Shown one piece after another: positions 1 to 10,350 of a stretch of DNA of 64,000 nucleotides; position 1 is the stretch's first letter, and the number at the start of each line of letters is the position of its first letter. Location of the stretch: positions 25,954,722 through 26,018,721 of the forward strand of contig OX291550.1 of the NCBI GenBank assembly GCA_946406115.1, given 5' to 3'. The position numbers were made by a program, and so were the translations under genes. The stretch comes from Apoda limacodes (Eukaryota; Arthropoda; Insecta; Lepidoptera; Limacodidae). The notes beneath the pieces were generated by a model that worked only from the letters and a program-made list of their open reading frames with translations, made no database searches and was not told where the DNA came from.

Positions 1-87
1 ATAAAATTATAGAAGAACCATAGCCGAATAAATACCGATACCGCAATACGATGTACTATTTACTTGTGTGTTAGCTCCAGCATCAAG

Positions 88-310
88 ACCTATCTCCGAA
101 ACAGAACCGACACATCCAACCGCCATCCGCTACAGCAACCGCTGCACCTCTCTCTCCGCATCCTATCTGCGCGGAAACAATTGAACTGACGCCCGATTCC
201 GCGCACATATATTCTTCACTATCATCATCTTTATTCATCGAGTTGAAGTTGAATTTGCAATAAGAGGGTTGAGGTGAATTGTCAGTTTCGTCAGTTACTT
301 TTAATTTCAA
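88..310 (-). other. Open stretch, possible exon or transposon remnant
   Basis: A minus-strand frame is open for about 75 codons. It is richer in GC than its surroundings, acidic in the middle (NKDDDSEEY) and Gly/Ala/Cys-rich at the end. It has no ATG at its start, only TTG. A GATAG|GTCTTG sequence near 88 could be a splice donor but is weak. I recognise no family. It could be the remains of the adjoining hAT element or chance, so it is recorded only as a lead. Confidence 0.12.
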
Positions 311-343
311 AGAATATTGTAAATTGCTTTAAATTTTTAATTA

Positions 344-685
344 CACTTCATTCTGTGTGCAACTAAGATATCTAATTACTATCCCCAATAATTTTGATAC
401 ACTGAGGTCAGTAGATTCATCTAAAAGTGCATTATACTTTTGTGATTCAACATCATCCAATAGCATCTGTTTGAAAATAAATAAATTTTACCGTTAACGA
501 ACGCAACCTTTCGAGCTTTTTTCGCAGAAAAATCGTTGATGTATTCGCTGAAATCCAGTTCCCGAGGTTGGAATTTGAATTGAAAGATTTTTTTTCCGAA
601 GGCTCTATTGTGGTCGCCCCCTGTTTGTGGAGACCCTGGGGCTTTTGCCCCGGTTGCCCTTCCCTAGATCCGGCCCTAACTAAAG
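344..685 (-). pseudogene. hAT-type transposase fragment with a nearby terminal-like end
   Basis: Read on the minus strand, positions 472 to 344 give 43 open codons containing LLDESTDLSVSKLLGIVIRY. The 'DEST' motif in this setting is a hallmark of the catalytic region of zinc-finger hAT transposases (ZMYM/DUF4371 type). A stop follows directly. About 130-210 bp upstream on the same strand (about 600-685) is a GC-rich stretch (GGGCCGGATCTAGGG on the minus strand) that resembles the termini of such elements. This is a rearranged relic, not a gene. It lies in the opposite orientation to the larger hAT at 2969-5958 and is a different copy. No function is retained. Confidence 0.55.
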
Positions 686-717
686 CATGAAACTTGGTAC
701 AGGTGTAACCTAGGTCA

Positions 718-1152
718 AAATGATCAAATTAAGCCCAGACCCCACCAGTTCCGCTCACGGGGGTGGGGAGAAAAGGTGGTTGAATAATTAAATTATATTT
801 TTAATATAAAGGTATTAAAAATTTCCTTAATCTCAATGCCGAATCCTTTATTTATACGAAAATGACACCAAAGACGGACTTTGGTAAAATCACGACGCGT
901 TAAGGATGACTCATTGACTTAAGGCGCTCGCTGCCGTTCGTAGCAAAACGAAGTTGGGTGGTGTTTTCATAATTTTTATCTGGCAGTTTTTGTAGTATAA
1001 GTGTATATAAAATAAATATTTTTATGAAGTAAAATACCTACGCTATCTTGTTTAAATTTTTTTTGTTTGCGCAGCGGCATGAGCGTACTTCGACTACCCC
1101 TTCTCCCCCCACCCCTGTGAGCAGACCTGGTGGGGACCGGGCCTAACTTGCA
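718..1152. mobile_element. MITE with long GC-rich terminal inverted repeats
   Basis: The left arm (about 725-778, core CCCCACCAG and GGGGTGGGGAGAA) is the reverse complement of the right arm (about 1098-1148) over roughly 50 bp, with scattered mismatches. The AT-rich interior of about 320 bp has no coding potential. This is the structure of a non-autonomous DNA transposon. Target-site duplication and superfamily could not be determined. Confidence 0.65.
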
Positions 1153-1654
1153 CTAAGTTTGCACAATCTGCAGGGTTCATGTCAATAGGACCCGGACTAT
1201 TTATGGTGTTCTGCAATAAACAGGGCCAACGTTCCTTCAACTTTAAAGGAGGCTTTATTATTGCATCTTATGCAGGCAAAAATTCAATTTGTCGGTTTTT
1301 AGAAATTAAGTCACATTTTTTTATGTTTTTACGTTTGTCTGTGTTTCTTTCTGTCACTAATTCTCGCAAATATTTCACAATGTCAAAAACTACAGAAGGT
1401 TTTCGTAGGATTATTTACTACAGGCCGTAACCACATTTTAGAATATTCTTGGGTTTCCAATTTTTTCCGATTTTTTTATTAATAAGCAGTTTTCTTTCAG
1501 AGGCAAAAAGTTCCCCCTTAGGGCGCGTTGGTCCTGGGATAAAAAATCATTATTTTCGTTTATTCGTCCATTCGATTTCGATTTTAATTGAAATTTCATG
1601 TGTGTAAAATTCTTTTTTTTTAGGCAGTTCCATGAATGGAGTCGAAGAGCTACT

Positions 1655-1840
1655 GTAGCGGATCATGTCGTACTGCTATAAAATCAAGGCTGTCGTCACG
1701 CGTCCTACATAATGCTATCAAAGTTTCTTTGGTATATCAGCATAAAAACAAATCAAATCACAAGATAAATGGACCAAGGTGAGCCAGTCATATCATTCGT
1801 CTGGCGGGAGCTCTCCCCTTTTCCGCAGTTTCTCGCTGGC
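1655..1840 (+). repeat. Dispersed 'GTAGCGG' repeat, copy A
   Basis: The stretch begins GTAGCGGATCATGTC and runs through CACGCGTCCTACAT and TATCAAAGTTTCTT to a CTGGCGGGAG block. The same order of blocks occurs at 27437-27640 inside the 5S-bearing element. The start can fold as a short hairpin: in the other copy it is a perfect 7-bp stem, here degraded. No coding potential; class unknown. Confidence 0.6.
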
Positions 1841-2968
1841 CTTTCGACGCTGAACATTGACGCTCCTTCCGCAGGAGAAACCACTCCTTCTTCTCAAAGC
1901 TACGGGTTAGTTTTCAAACGAGCACTCAAGATGGCTTACTAGTTCTTAGCTCCTCTCCGACGACGCAAGCGTACAGCATTGCTTCCGTATAAACTCCAGC
2001 GTGACACTTCCACTATAACAGCATCACACCGCCCTTTTCAGTAGTCACATTCATGGCAGTCTCTGCTCTTTGCTTATGCCGCTAACAGGCCATTGTCTTA
2101 ACTCAAAAGGACATACAGTCAACCCTGAGGTCAAACGCAACTTCCATGCCAGCACTCACCAGTATCTTGACTAACAAAACTCACAGCCAGCAATGTACTA
2201 GTCTCGACCCACCGCAGACGTAAATATTCGGCATGCACTACACGCCCTCACGACTGACAGCGTGGACCGCCTGTTGATGGTGACTAAACTCGGCAGTTCA
2301 ATATCTTAGTCAAGCATCAGCAAGAATTATCGACCTGCAGTCTGGGAAGAGAGTGTCAGCAGTTGCAGAGATCAAATGTAGCTAGCTGCAAAGCGACCAA
2401 AGTGCGAGCAATTGACTTCCTTACCTATTAATAAATTCCGCATCGCATGACAAAACGTAAATAAATTCACAAGGTTTAATGTATATTGTAGAAAGTATTG
2501 AAATATTCAGAATAACATTAAGATCTTGACATCCGTTTTTGAAATCGCCGCAATTTTCATCACGACTATATCAGATTTGCCAAAACGCAAGGCTATTAAA
2601 TAGTGTAAAAATATGTAGGTAGAAGGTAGGTATGGTGTGTGTGTGCATTGCATTGCTTTCTACGACAGCCGTTCACCAGCATTCACGTTAGTTTTGTAAA
2701 ACTGGTATGCGGCATACCTAAAGTAGAAGTTATTTTGGATTTTGGATTTTATTAACAGTAGCTTAGAGTTCATTTTGACCCCTGGTAATGTGCTATATAT
2801 AAAAAACTATGTATTTTTTTAGTAAATAAATTTATTATTACTTATTATATTTATCATAAACTTATTCTTATTACTTTTTTTTATACTGTATATATTAGGG
2901 AACATACCTAAAAATAAATAAAGAGGAATAAACATAATAAAGTTAGGTGTATGTCCGTTTGTATGCGG
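1841..2968. other. Intergenic, no gene seen
   Basis: No supported gene. The stretch 1841-2440 is less AT-rich than its flanks but has stops in all frames. A short GT run lies near 2633-2645. Confidence 0.5.
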
Positions 2969-5958
2969 CAAGGGCGGATAATTTCCTTAGTATGGGGACG
3001 CTTGACGGGTTAAATAATAAGATCTCATCATCACAGTGTTGAGTTGAGTAGTTTCTGAGTGTGTCTCCATTCATCATCTTATCAAAATGGACATCAGAAA
3101 GTTTTTTAGTAAGTTATGTACTGATTTAATCATGGACTAAGAGCTAGTATTTTTATTTTATTTCTCTTAGGTTAATAGCTTTGGTAATGGATATACTAGC
3201 TATAGACGTATAATAATCGTTAAGAATATCATTTTTAATTTTATCTAGCATATTTTTGATGTGGAAAGAAAGGATCGATTATGTGGAAGGGACATGTTAA
3301 GAAAAACTATTATATAAAACGAGTTTACTGATTCAATCGCTATGAATTTAACGTTAACTAACCAGTGGTTCCGGTTTTAGTAATTAATTATCAAAACAAA
3401 ACATAAATAATATTTGTGGTTTAATTAAATACAAATAAAAACAGATCCTTGATATAAATAAGGCTAAAAAATCTTCTTAAGATAATGTTTATAAGTAATT
3501 GAACAAGACTGCTCTCCCTTAAAAATTTAATTAATTACATAAAAAGTTTTATCAAAGCGTTTTGTTTTGCAGGAAGTTTGAAACGAAAAAAGACTGATGG
3601 ATCAAGTAGCGAGAGCGATGTACAGAACAAAGTAACGAGAATATCGCATGTGTTTTCATCGGTCACCATAACCACAACAGTTTATATTCAGCTGCAGGAA
3701 TTACCTAGACCAGATATCTGGCTCCGGCGCCGAATCCTGGATGATTGCAATGAAAATGATATCGGGCGATATGTTGGACGGGCACACATGTTATCAACCG
3801 AAAAGAAGAAGGAATTGATTGAAAGCTGTTGTTCCCCTTCCGCGAAGATGCAAAACAAAAGAGAAAATTTAATAATTATTGGTTGGAAATATACTCTCCA
3901 TTATTGATATATTCCAGGCGCCAAAAAGGAGCGTTTTGTAAATATTGTCCGTTGTTCCCATCAAATCCAAATACATTTAGAGGCATATTGGGGATCATTT
4001 ACTATAAGGCCCTTTTGTAAGTTTAAGGATATTCACGAGCAGTGCAAAAAGCACATTGATACCCACTTCCATAAGAAGGCATTGATGGCTGCTAAAACTT
4101 TTCTCGAAGGTGTGCCTGTCGATTTGCATCTGAACAAATATTCCCAGGGAATTATTGAAGAAAATCGCAAAATTATAATTTTTTTTATTTCCTGCAGTAC
4201 GTTTTGCGTGTCACACGACTTAGCACTGAGAGCTCAATATTATGGTGAAGGTATTTTCGAGGGTTTATACAGGCTTTGAATGACGCGGGAGATTTGATTA
4301 TAAAGAAACACATTGAGCAAGGGAAAAAGAATGCAAGCTACCGTTCAGTGAACAACTATCGATTTCGATGCGATATTTAGATGAAGAAACACAGGAAGTC
4401 CAAGAAATGTTTATCAAATTCATTGTGCTAAAAGATTTGGATGCGAAATCGATTGTTCATAGCATAGATGAGTTTTTGACAAAAGAAGATCTGAATATAA
4501 ATAAATGCGTTGGTTTTGGTTTTGATGGTTGTTCAACGATGACAGGAAAAGACGACGGTACAAGCGATCTTACGCAAAAAGTACACCAAAGCCCTCTACT
4601 TTCATTGCTCGTTCCACAAACTGAATCTAGTTATCAATGATCTAAATTCACTTCCTGAAATTAGAAATGCCATGGGAACCACCAAATATACTATAAACTT
4701 TTTTTGGGAATCAGTTTTGAGGAGGAAGTTGATACCTAATATTTCCAGACTTTGCGAGACAAGATGGAGTGAGAAACACAAAATGTTCAAACAAAAGTTT
4801 CTAAAGAAAATCTTCCAGTATTTCTGGAAGCCTTACAAACATTATCTCAGGAAGGAAACAGTGCAAATTGGGAAAAGTGCCTTTCAACTGCATGCGGTTA
4901 CTTCCAGAATTTCTTCCATTCATGGGATTACGTTGGTAGCCAAATAATCGGCTTTGATGGAACCCGTTGTTAACGTACTCCAATCTGTAGCCTTGGACGT
5001 GGTCAAAGCCTAGGAATACGTTAAAATGATTTAACTTTTAATTAAAAACCAGCGTGAAAATCCGGGAAAAGTGACAGACGAAATTATAAAGGAAGCTACT
5101 GCTGTTGCGGAGAAAGTCGGACAGGAGGAGGACATTACATCAATGCCGCGTATTACGGGGATACAACATCATAGAAGCAATCTTCCAGCAGAAAGCCCTT
5201 CAGAATAAAGGAATAGGTCTTTAGCAATACCATACTTGGATTCATTAATCACCTCCCTTGAAGTACGTTTTGCTGAAGAAAACACGCCATCATTCGCATT
5301 ATCAAAGTTAAACCCGGCGCTGATGCAAAAGATGACAACTGAAAATCTGAAACAAACTTGTGAATCTTTTGCCCAGTTTTATGATTTACCGAACATAAAG
5401 AATGAAATCGAACTTTGGCAGTAATTGTGGCACGATAGGCTTGATGTTACAAATCTTACGGTTGTTGATGTCCTAAAAGAAACAAATTCCTTCTTTCCCC
5501 AAAACGGAAAAAGCATTAAAAAGTTTTATCGCTTAACCATGCACGACCTACAGTAGAGCGATCCTTTAGCAGCCTCAGAAGACTAAAAACATGGCTAAGA
5601 AGCACCATGGCAGAAGATCGCCTTAATGGTCTGGTCATGATGAGTCTACACAGAGCTATTATAAATAAAAACCTAAATAATCTTAATGATAAAGTGGTTG
5701 AAAGTTTTGCATAAAATCCCCGCAGGTATGTTTTAATTATTACTGCGTTCAAAAGTTTGATTTAGTTATTGTGCTGTCGAGGGCTTGTAAAGTTTTATAC
5801 ATTGATATCAGAACCGTTCTTATTACAATCGTCATCGAGGCAAAGACTTTCAAAGTGTAACGCTTCATGATTTTGACTGTATCAGGCGTTCATATTTTTA
5901 TCCTACATAATATTACCCCATTGCCCCCCCTCTTGTTTATAAGCTGGCGACGCCCTTG
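2969..5958 (+). mobile_element. hAT DNA transposon, decayed
   Basis: The element is about 2.99 kb. The left end reads CAAGGGCGGATAATT (2969) and the right end, read inward on the minus strand, is CAAGGGCGTCGCCAGC (5958), giving an 8-bp terminal inverted repeat CAAGGGCG. The transposase relic between them is in the left-to-right orientation. The 8-bp flanks (GTATGCGG on the left, AATACAAG on the right) do not match, so the target duplication is lost or an end is slightly misplaced. The element is dead because of its frameshifts. Confidence 0.7.
3087..5713 (+). pseudogene. hAT transposase pseudogene (zinc-finger, dimerisation domain visible)
   Basis: This is a broken transposase of the ZMYM1-like hAT group. 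A first mini-exon (ATG at 3087) encodes MDIRKFF and ends at a GTAAGT donor. The acceptor TTTTGCAG at 3564-3571 joins it in frame to SLKRKKTDGSSSESD. After that, pieces lie in shifting frames: LPRPDIW (about 3700), a zinc-finger-like block with FCKYCPLFP (about 3935), HEQCKKHIDTH (about 4035), LDAKSIVHSIDEF and CVGFGFDGCSTMTG (about 4435-4545), and the C-terminal hAT dimerisation block PTVERSFSSLRRLKTWLRST with DRLNGL (about 5545-5635), ending at TAA 5711-5713. Internal stops and frameshifts (for example near 3830, 4020, 4280, 4640 and 5424) rule out a functional protein. The order of parts is normal for the family. Confidence 0.8.
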
Positions 5959-6509
5959 AATACAAGATTCATAAAAAAAAATCAGCCAATAAATAAATAA
6001 TTATTATTATATCCAGCAAACGAAAACTTGAATATCAAAAAGAAGGACTTCAAAAACCCGTCTATTAAAATGGGTGACACGGAAATGTTAGTTTTTAATG
6101 CTGAACCTTCCACTTTTTTACGTGATACATGATTGGAATATCACCAGCGAAAGGCCACTGGAGTAGTTCATATAGCATAATCGTTAAAAATACTGTTACG
6201 AAATAGTTATCTGGAACGTCCTGCTATTAGTCCTATAAGCTTGTAATACTGTGAAAAGTTTCGGGTAAATTTTCTTTGAACCTGGCAACATCGATATTTT
6301 TTTTCTAATTTTGGGTATGTAATATTTATTTTGTTATCAGAAAAAGGAGACTGACTGGTCACTACATTTATATACTTGAATTTTTACACAACAAATGTAT
6401 TGAAGTTACTAAAACACAAATATTTATGTTGCGTTAAGTCTATAAATAATTAACAACCTGAGTTTCAAACAGTTCAATCAACGTGTGTGTGTCAACGTGT
6501 TGAGACGGA
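5959..6509. other. Intergenic, upstream of domeless
   Basis: AT-rich sequence of about 550 bp between the hAT element and the receptor gene. No ORF of note and no recognisable repeat. It presumably holds the promoter of the downstream receptor. Confidence 0.4.
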
Positions 6510-6514
6510 TCAGT
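6510..6514 (+). promoter_or_regulatory. Possible arthropod initiator (TCAGT)
   Basis: TCAGT in the context GGATCAGTGCGC, 111 bp upstream of the domeless ATG, matches the arthropod initiator consensus. A five-base match is weak evidence without transcript data, and a spliced upstream exon is also possible because an AAGCAG lies just before the ATG. Confidence 0.2.
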
Positions 6515-6624
6515 GCGCCATTTGGCAAACGAGATAAATAATGTTTTATTGTGCTCTGAAATTCTTTCCAATCTAGACTAGTGGCTTGTAATGGTGTGAA
6601 AAGTGAATAAAGGTCTAAGCAGTT

Positions 6625-9600
6625 ATGGCATACTTTTTACATGTGCGTTGGAGACAAAATAATTTGAAGAAATCTGTGGTGTGGGGTATAGTTTTGAAGC
6701 TTGTGATTACTTTCCCATGCATATTTTCGGATTGCCTTGGTTTCAATATTTCACTTTCCTTGTTCCCTAAAGGTGACATTAATATTAAATATGGATCGCC
6801 ATTGGAAATATTTTGTATTTCTGAGAATTTTTCATCTAGTGCAGAAGATCTTGAATTTTCATTGGGCCCAGATACCGTTCCGTCGGAAGCGGTTAACAGT
6901 ACTACACGAAGATTATACATTGAAAAGCCCGAAGTGCAATTGAATACTTATTACTGCAAGAATAAAAAAAATACTAAAATATGTCCAACTCGTGTCCTTG
7001 TTGAATCTTCACCTTCAAATGTTACTGATTTTGGATGTGTATCTAGTAATCTGGATGTTCTGAACTGCAGCTGGACCTCACCACCTGATTCATTAAGCAA
7101 AATTGATTATACTTTGAATTTTATACTTAATGGTATATCAGTTAAAGATACTGTTCGAACAGAAAATATATTTAATACTTATTACTGCATATGGAATGCT
7201 ACTACACAACCGAGATATAGGCAACAAGTTGAATTTTTTATTTTTCATCTTAAATCTTGTAACAGATTTGGTTGCAATGAGCAAAATTTCTATGTTGATC
7301 ATTTTGCCATAGTGAAGCCAGAAAAGCCTAAAATATTAGAAGCAACTCCATCACCTCACAGTGTAGTACTGAAATGGAATATTTCATTTAACATGGTAGA
7401 CCTATTAGCCTGTGGAGTAGATCACAAAATAGAATATCAAATAGCTAAAATTGACAATATTTCAACATTCCACCCAGTTGACACATCAAAGCTAGCTTCA
7501 AATAAACGCTCCTACGAGTTAGAACTGGAACTGCCGTATGCTCATCAGAAGTATGAAGTTAGGATCTATATAAAGCCTAAAAGAGCCAGTGATAAGTTTT
7601 GGTCTGACTTAAGTTACAAAGTTTTTACAACTGCTAGTGAAATACCTAAAATGCCACCGGGCATAATAGCTGGATCATTTAATCAAGCACGTTATGAGAG
7701 CAAGAGAGTTATTTATGTGTATTGGAGACAACTAGAAGAATATGACGAAGCTGGTGATAATTTCACATACAAGGCTGTTGTTTCACAAAATGATAAGTTG
7801 CAAACATTGTTTCCTGATAAAAGTGAGAAAAGTTATCTTGAGCTGAATGATGCCTCTTTAGATGCAGTCAATGTTGCAGTTTGGTCTTCTAATGAGATGG
7901 GATTGTCAGTGAACAGTAGTCATTTGTACATTCCACCAGAAAGTGAAACCAGTGGACTGCAACTAAAATCATTCACTCAAGTTGCAAATAAGAATGGCAC
8001 ATATGAGTTATCATGGGTTGGTTTTGAAAATATAGATAATTATTCACTTTTTTGGTGTGAGCATCATAGTACAAAAGTGTGCTCTGGTCGCATGGACTAT
8101 TTAGTTTTAGATGCCCATAAAAACAATCACACAATCCATTTGCCGATGGGTTTGAGGTATCAGTTTGCTATATCAGCAAATAATGGTACAGCCACTAGTG
8201 GAATGGTTTGGGCTATTTGTGACATAGCTAAAGAAGGGATCAAATTGTACAATTTCCCAGTTTATTTAGATCATGATGCACCAGGAAAGTCATTTGTCAA
8301 TTTAAAATGGTCATTAGTCTGTGCAATAAATGAAGAAATTATAACTGGGTATAACATAACTTATTGTCCTGTGATACAAACAAGTACGGAATGTGATAAC
8401 ACTGTTGGGAATAAATCTGTGTATATTTCTGATCCTAAAAAGATGTTTACTAATATTACTGATCTTTTACCTTTTAGAACCTATCAGTTTACTATTGCCT
8501 TGAATACTACTATGGGTTTAAAAAGCATAGAAAATACCACACACTCGGTAACTACATTGGAAGATATACCCACTGAGCCTAGAAATGTATCAATTGAGAT
8601 CGAACGTAACTCCATAGTTGTCTCGTGGGATCCACCAAAATATAGAAATGGAAATATTCGTGAGTTTGTTGCCTATAGGGCTAGCAATGATACAATATTT
8701 CATGAAACGGATTACAACCTGACAGATTTTATAACAAGAAGAACTTTAACGCTGACAACTTTGCAAGGATTTACTAACTATACTTTTTTTGTGAGAGCCT
8801 GCAACATAGCTTTACGAGATGGTTGTTCTCAAAGTCCAACTAATGGAAGTACTTTGAGAACCACAATTGGAGTGCCTAGCAGGGTACGTGATTTTGATGT
8901 TAAAACTAATCCTGATATTCTTGAATGGAATGCACCTGAAGTCCCATCTGGCATTGTTGACCTTTATCAAATAAGACGAATAAATAATGGTGATAGAGAA
9001 AATTACATAATATACAATACTACAGATTTATTGTATGAAATAAAACATTGTGTTGATGTAAAGGATGTAACATACCAAGTCAGGGCAGTAAACTTTGATG
9101 AAGACTTGTATCATGGAGCATTAGCTTTTGATGCCAATATAAATGTTCCTGAAAGGGTTGAAAAGCAAAGACTAGAATATCCTAGTGAGTGGAGTGATGT
9201 TAGGACAGTTAATTGTCAATATGGAGATGGTTTGACTATGGTTTTAATTATTATGACTTTATTTGTACTCATTGGTATGGGTTATGGGACTTACAAATTG
9301 TACAAAAAATATAGAAAAATTCAAGATATAAAACCTGTATTGCCGGTGGGGTTAGGAATTCCAGAAAAAGACATATCTAAGTATGCTTTCATTTCTAGTA
9401 AAGATGATAAACCATCATCAGATGAAGCCTTGTTATTACCAAATACAAAAAGCCCTATAAATCCATTAGATAATAAACAAAAACAGGACAATTGTGATGC
9501 TAGTGATCAAACAGATACCACTGCCCTTTCTGACACCTCAAAGAGTCACATTGAGAGACAACCATCTACCTCAGATGATGGTTCTAATTCTTCACTCCAT

Positions 9601-10350
9601 TTAGAGGCAGACACAATTAAAATCACTGAAGGCAGTGTAATTGGGGAAGAAGAACAATATGAAGATACTTCAAGGTCAGAGACAGAGAGTTCCCCAGAAA
9701 ACTCTCCATGTTTCAGTGAAAAAGTTTTTAAGAAGAATCCTAACAGTGGATATGTTCAACCTGTAAATGCAACACCAATAAGGAGTCCCACACCAAAATC
9801 TCCAATACAGCCTGCAAGTTCCAGCTATGTTTTAGCCAGCCTTTCACCATCTGTAATACCTGCTGCTGTGTCACCACTAACCACACCAAATCATTCTGCT
9901 AGGCCTTCAGGATATGTGCTTCCCAATGATGTCCAACCAAGATCAAATGTAAACTTCTCTAAGTTAGGACCTTTACCAACAAAGCCAAATGTTCCAGAGA
10001 ATTTAATGCCAATGCCCACCTTGCCACTTCCTAAAAGAGAAGCCGACAGTAGTTACATTCCACTACAGTCATTAGATGCCATGTCTAGTCTTAAGCCTAC
10101 ATTGTTACATAATCCTGTGCCATTAAAATCACGTGCTTCAAATGGCTATGTCAGTCCTGGAGAAGCAGTGATATCTAAACATTTAAATAATATGCACTTA
10201 GCTGGACAATTGCCTGAAGAGCCAGCAATATTAGATCCTGAAATGTCGCCAGATGCATATTGCCGCTTTTCATGGAGTACTGATCCTGCAAATGATAATC
10301 TACATTCATTACTTGGGGAGTCACCAATAGTTGATAGCACTAGGAACTAA
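6625..10350 (+). CDS. dome: Domeless, type I cytokine receptor of the JAK/STAT pathway
   Basis: The predicted product is a 1241-residue single-pass receptor. A hydrophobic stretch at residues 15-39, after a basic N-terminus, is a likely signal peptide. The ectodomain shows cytokine-receptor features: C138 paired with the C-S-W motif at 148-150, further cysteines, many N-glycosylation sequons and a chain of fibronectin type III modules. Module starts are near residues 127, 230, 345, 445, 550, 655 and 755. SEWSD (854-858) is a WSxWS-like remnant just before the membrane. The transmembrane helix is about 870-892. The tail of about 350 residues has no kinase domain but many tyrosines, including Y1043, Y1097 and Y1175 in repeated G-Y-V-x-P motifs, suited to STAT docking. 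In insects this receptor binds unpaired-type cytokines and signals through Hopscotch (JAK) and STAT92E. Length is close to that of other insect Domeless proteins. The whole CDS is one open frame. The first ATG was chosen because it precedes the signal peptide. Identity is inferred from architecture and recognised segments, not alignment. Confidence 0.88.
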   Translation: MAYFLHVRWRQNNLKKSVVWGIVLKLVITFPCIFSDCLGFNISLSLFPKGDINIKYGSPLEIFCISENFSSSAEDLEFSLGPDTVPSEAVNSTTRRLYIEKPEVQLNTYYCKNKKNTKICPTRVLVESSPSNVTDFGCVSSNLDVLNCSWTSPPDSLSKIDYTLNFILNGISVKDTVRTENIFNTYYCIWNATTQPRYRQQVEFFIFHLKSCNRFGCNEQNFYVDHFAIVKPEKPKILEATPSPHSVVLKWNISFNMVDLLACGVDHKIEYQIAKIDNISTFHPVDTSKLASNKRSYELELELPYAHQKYEVRIYIKPKRASDKFWSDLSYKVFTTASEIPKMPPGIIAGSFNQARYESKRVIYVYWRQLEEYDEAGDNFTYKAVVSQNDKLQTLFPDKSEKSYLELNDASLDAVNVAVWSSNEMGLSVNSSHLYIPPESETSGLQLKSFTQVANKNGTYELSWVGFENIDNYSLFWCEHHSTKVCSGRMDYLVLDAHKNNHTIHLPMGLRYQFAISANNGTATSGMVWAICDIAKEGIKLYNFPVYLDHDAPGKSFVNLKWSLVCAINEEIITGYNITYCPVIQTSTECDNTVGNKSVYISDPKKMFTNITDLLPFRTYQFTIALNTTMGLKSIENTTHSVTTLEDIPTEPRNVSIEIERNSIVVSWDPPKYRNGNIREFVAYRASNDTIFHETDYNLTDFITRRTLTLTTLQGFTNYTFFVRACNIALRDGCSQSPTNGSTLRTTIGVPSRVRDFDVKTNPDILEWNAPEVPSGIVDLYQIRRINNGDRENYIIYNTTDLLYEIKHCVDVKDVTYQVRAVNFDEDLYHGALAFDANINVPERVEKQRLEYPSEWSDVRTVNCQYGDGLTMVLIIMTLFVLIGMGYGTYKLYKKYRKIQDIKPVLPVGLGIPEKDISKYAFISSKDDKPSSDEALLLPNTKSPINPLDNKQKQDNCDASDQTDTTALSDTSKSHIERQPSTSDDGSNSSLHLEADTIKITEGSVIGEEEQYEDTSRSETESSPENSPCFSEKVFKKNPNSGYVQPVNATPIRSPTPKSPIQPASSSYVLASLSPSVIPAAVSPLTTPNHSARPSGYVLPNDVQPRSNVNFSKLGPLPTKPNVPENLMPMPTLPLPKREADSSYIPLQSLDAMSSLKPTLLHNPVPLKSRASNGYVSPGEAVISKHLNNMHLAGQLPEEPAILDPEMSPDAYCRFSWSTDPANDNLHSLLGESPIVDSTRN

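Noticed and set aside
6615..6920. Minus-strand 101-codon frame
   Set aside because: It is the antisense shadow of the domeless start.
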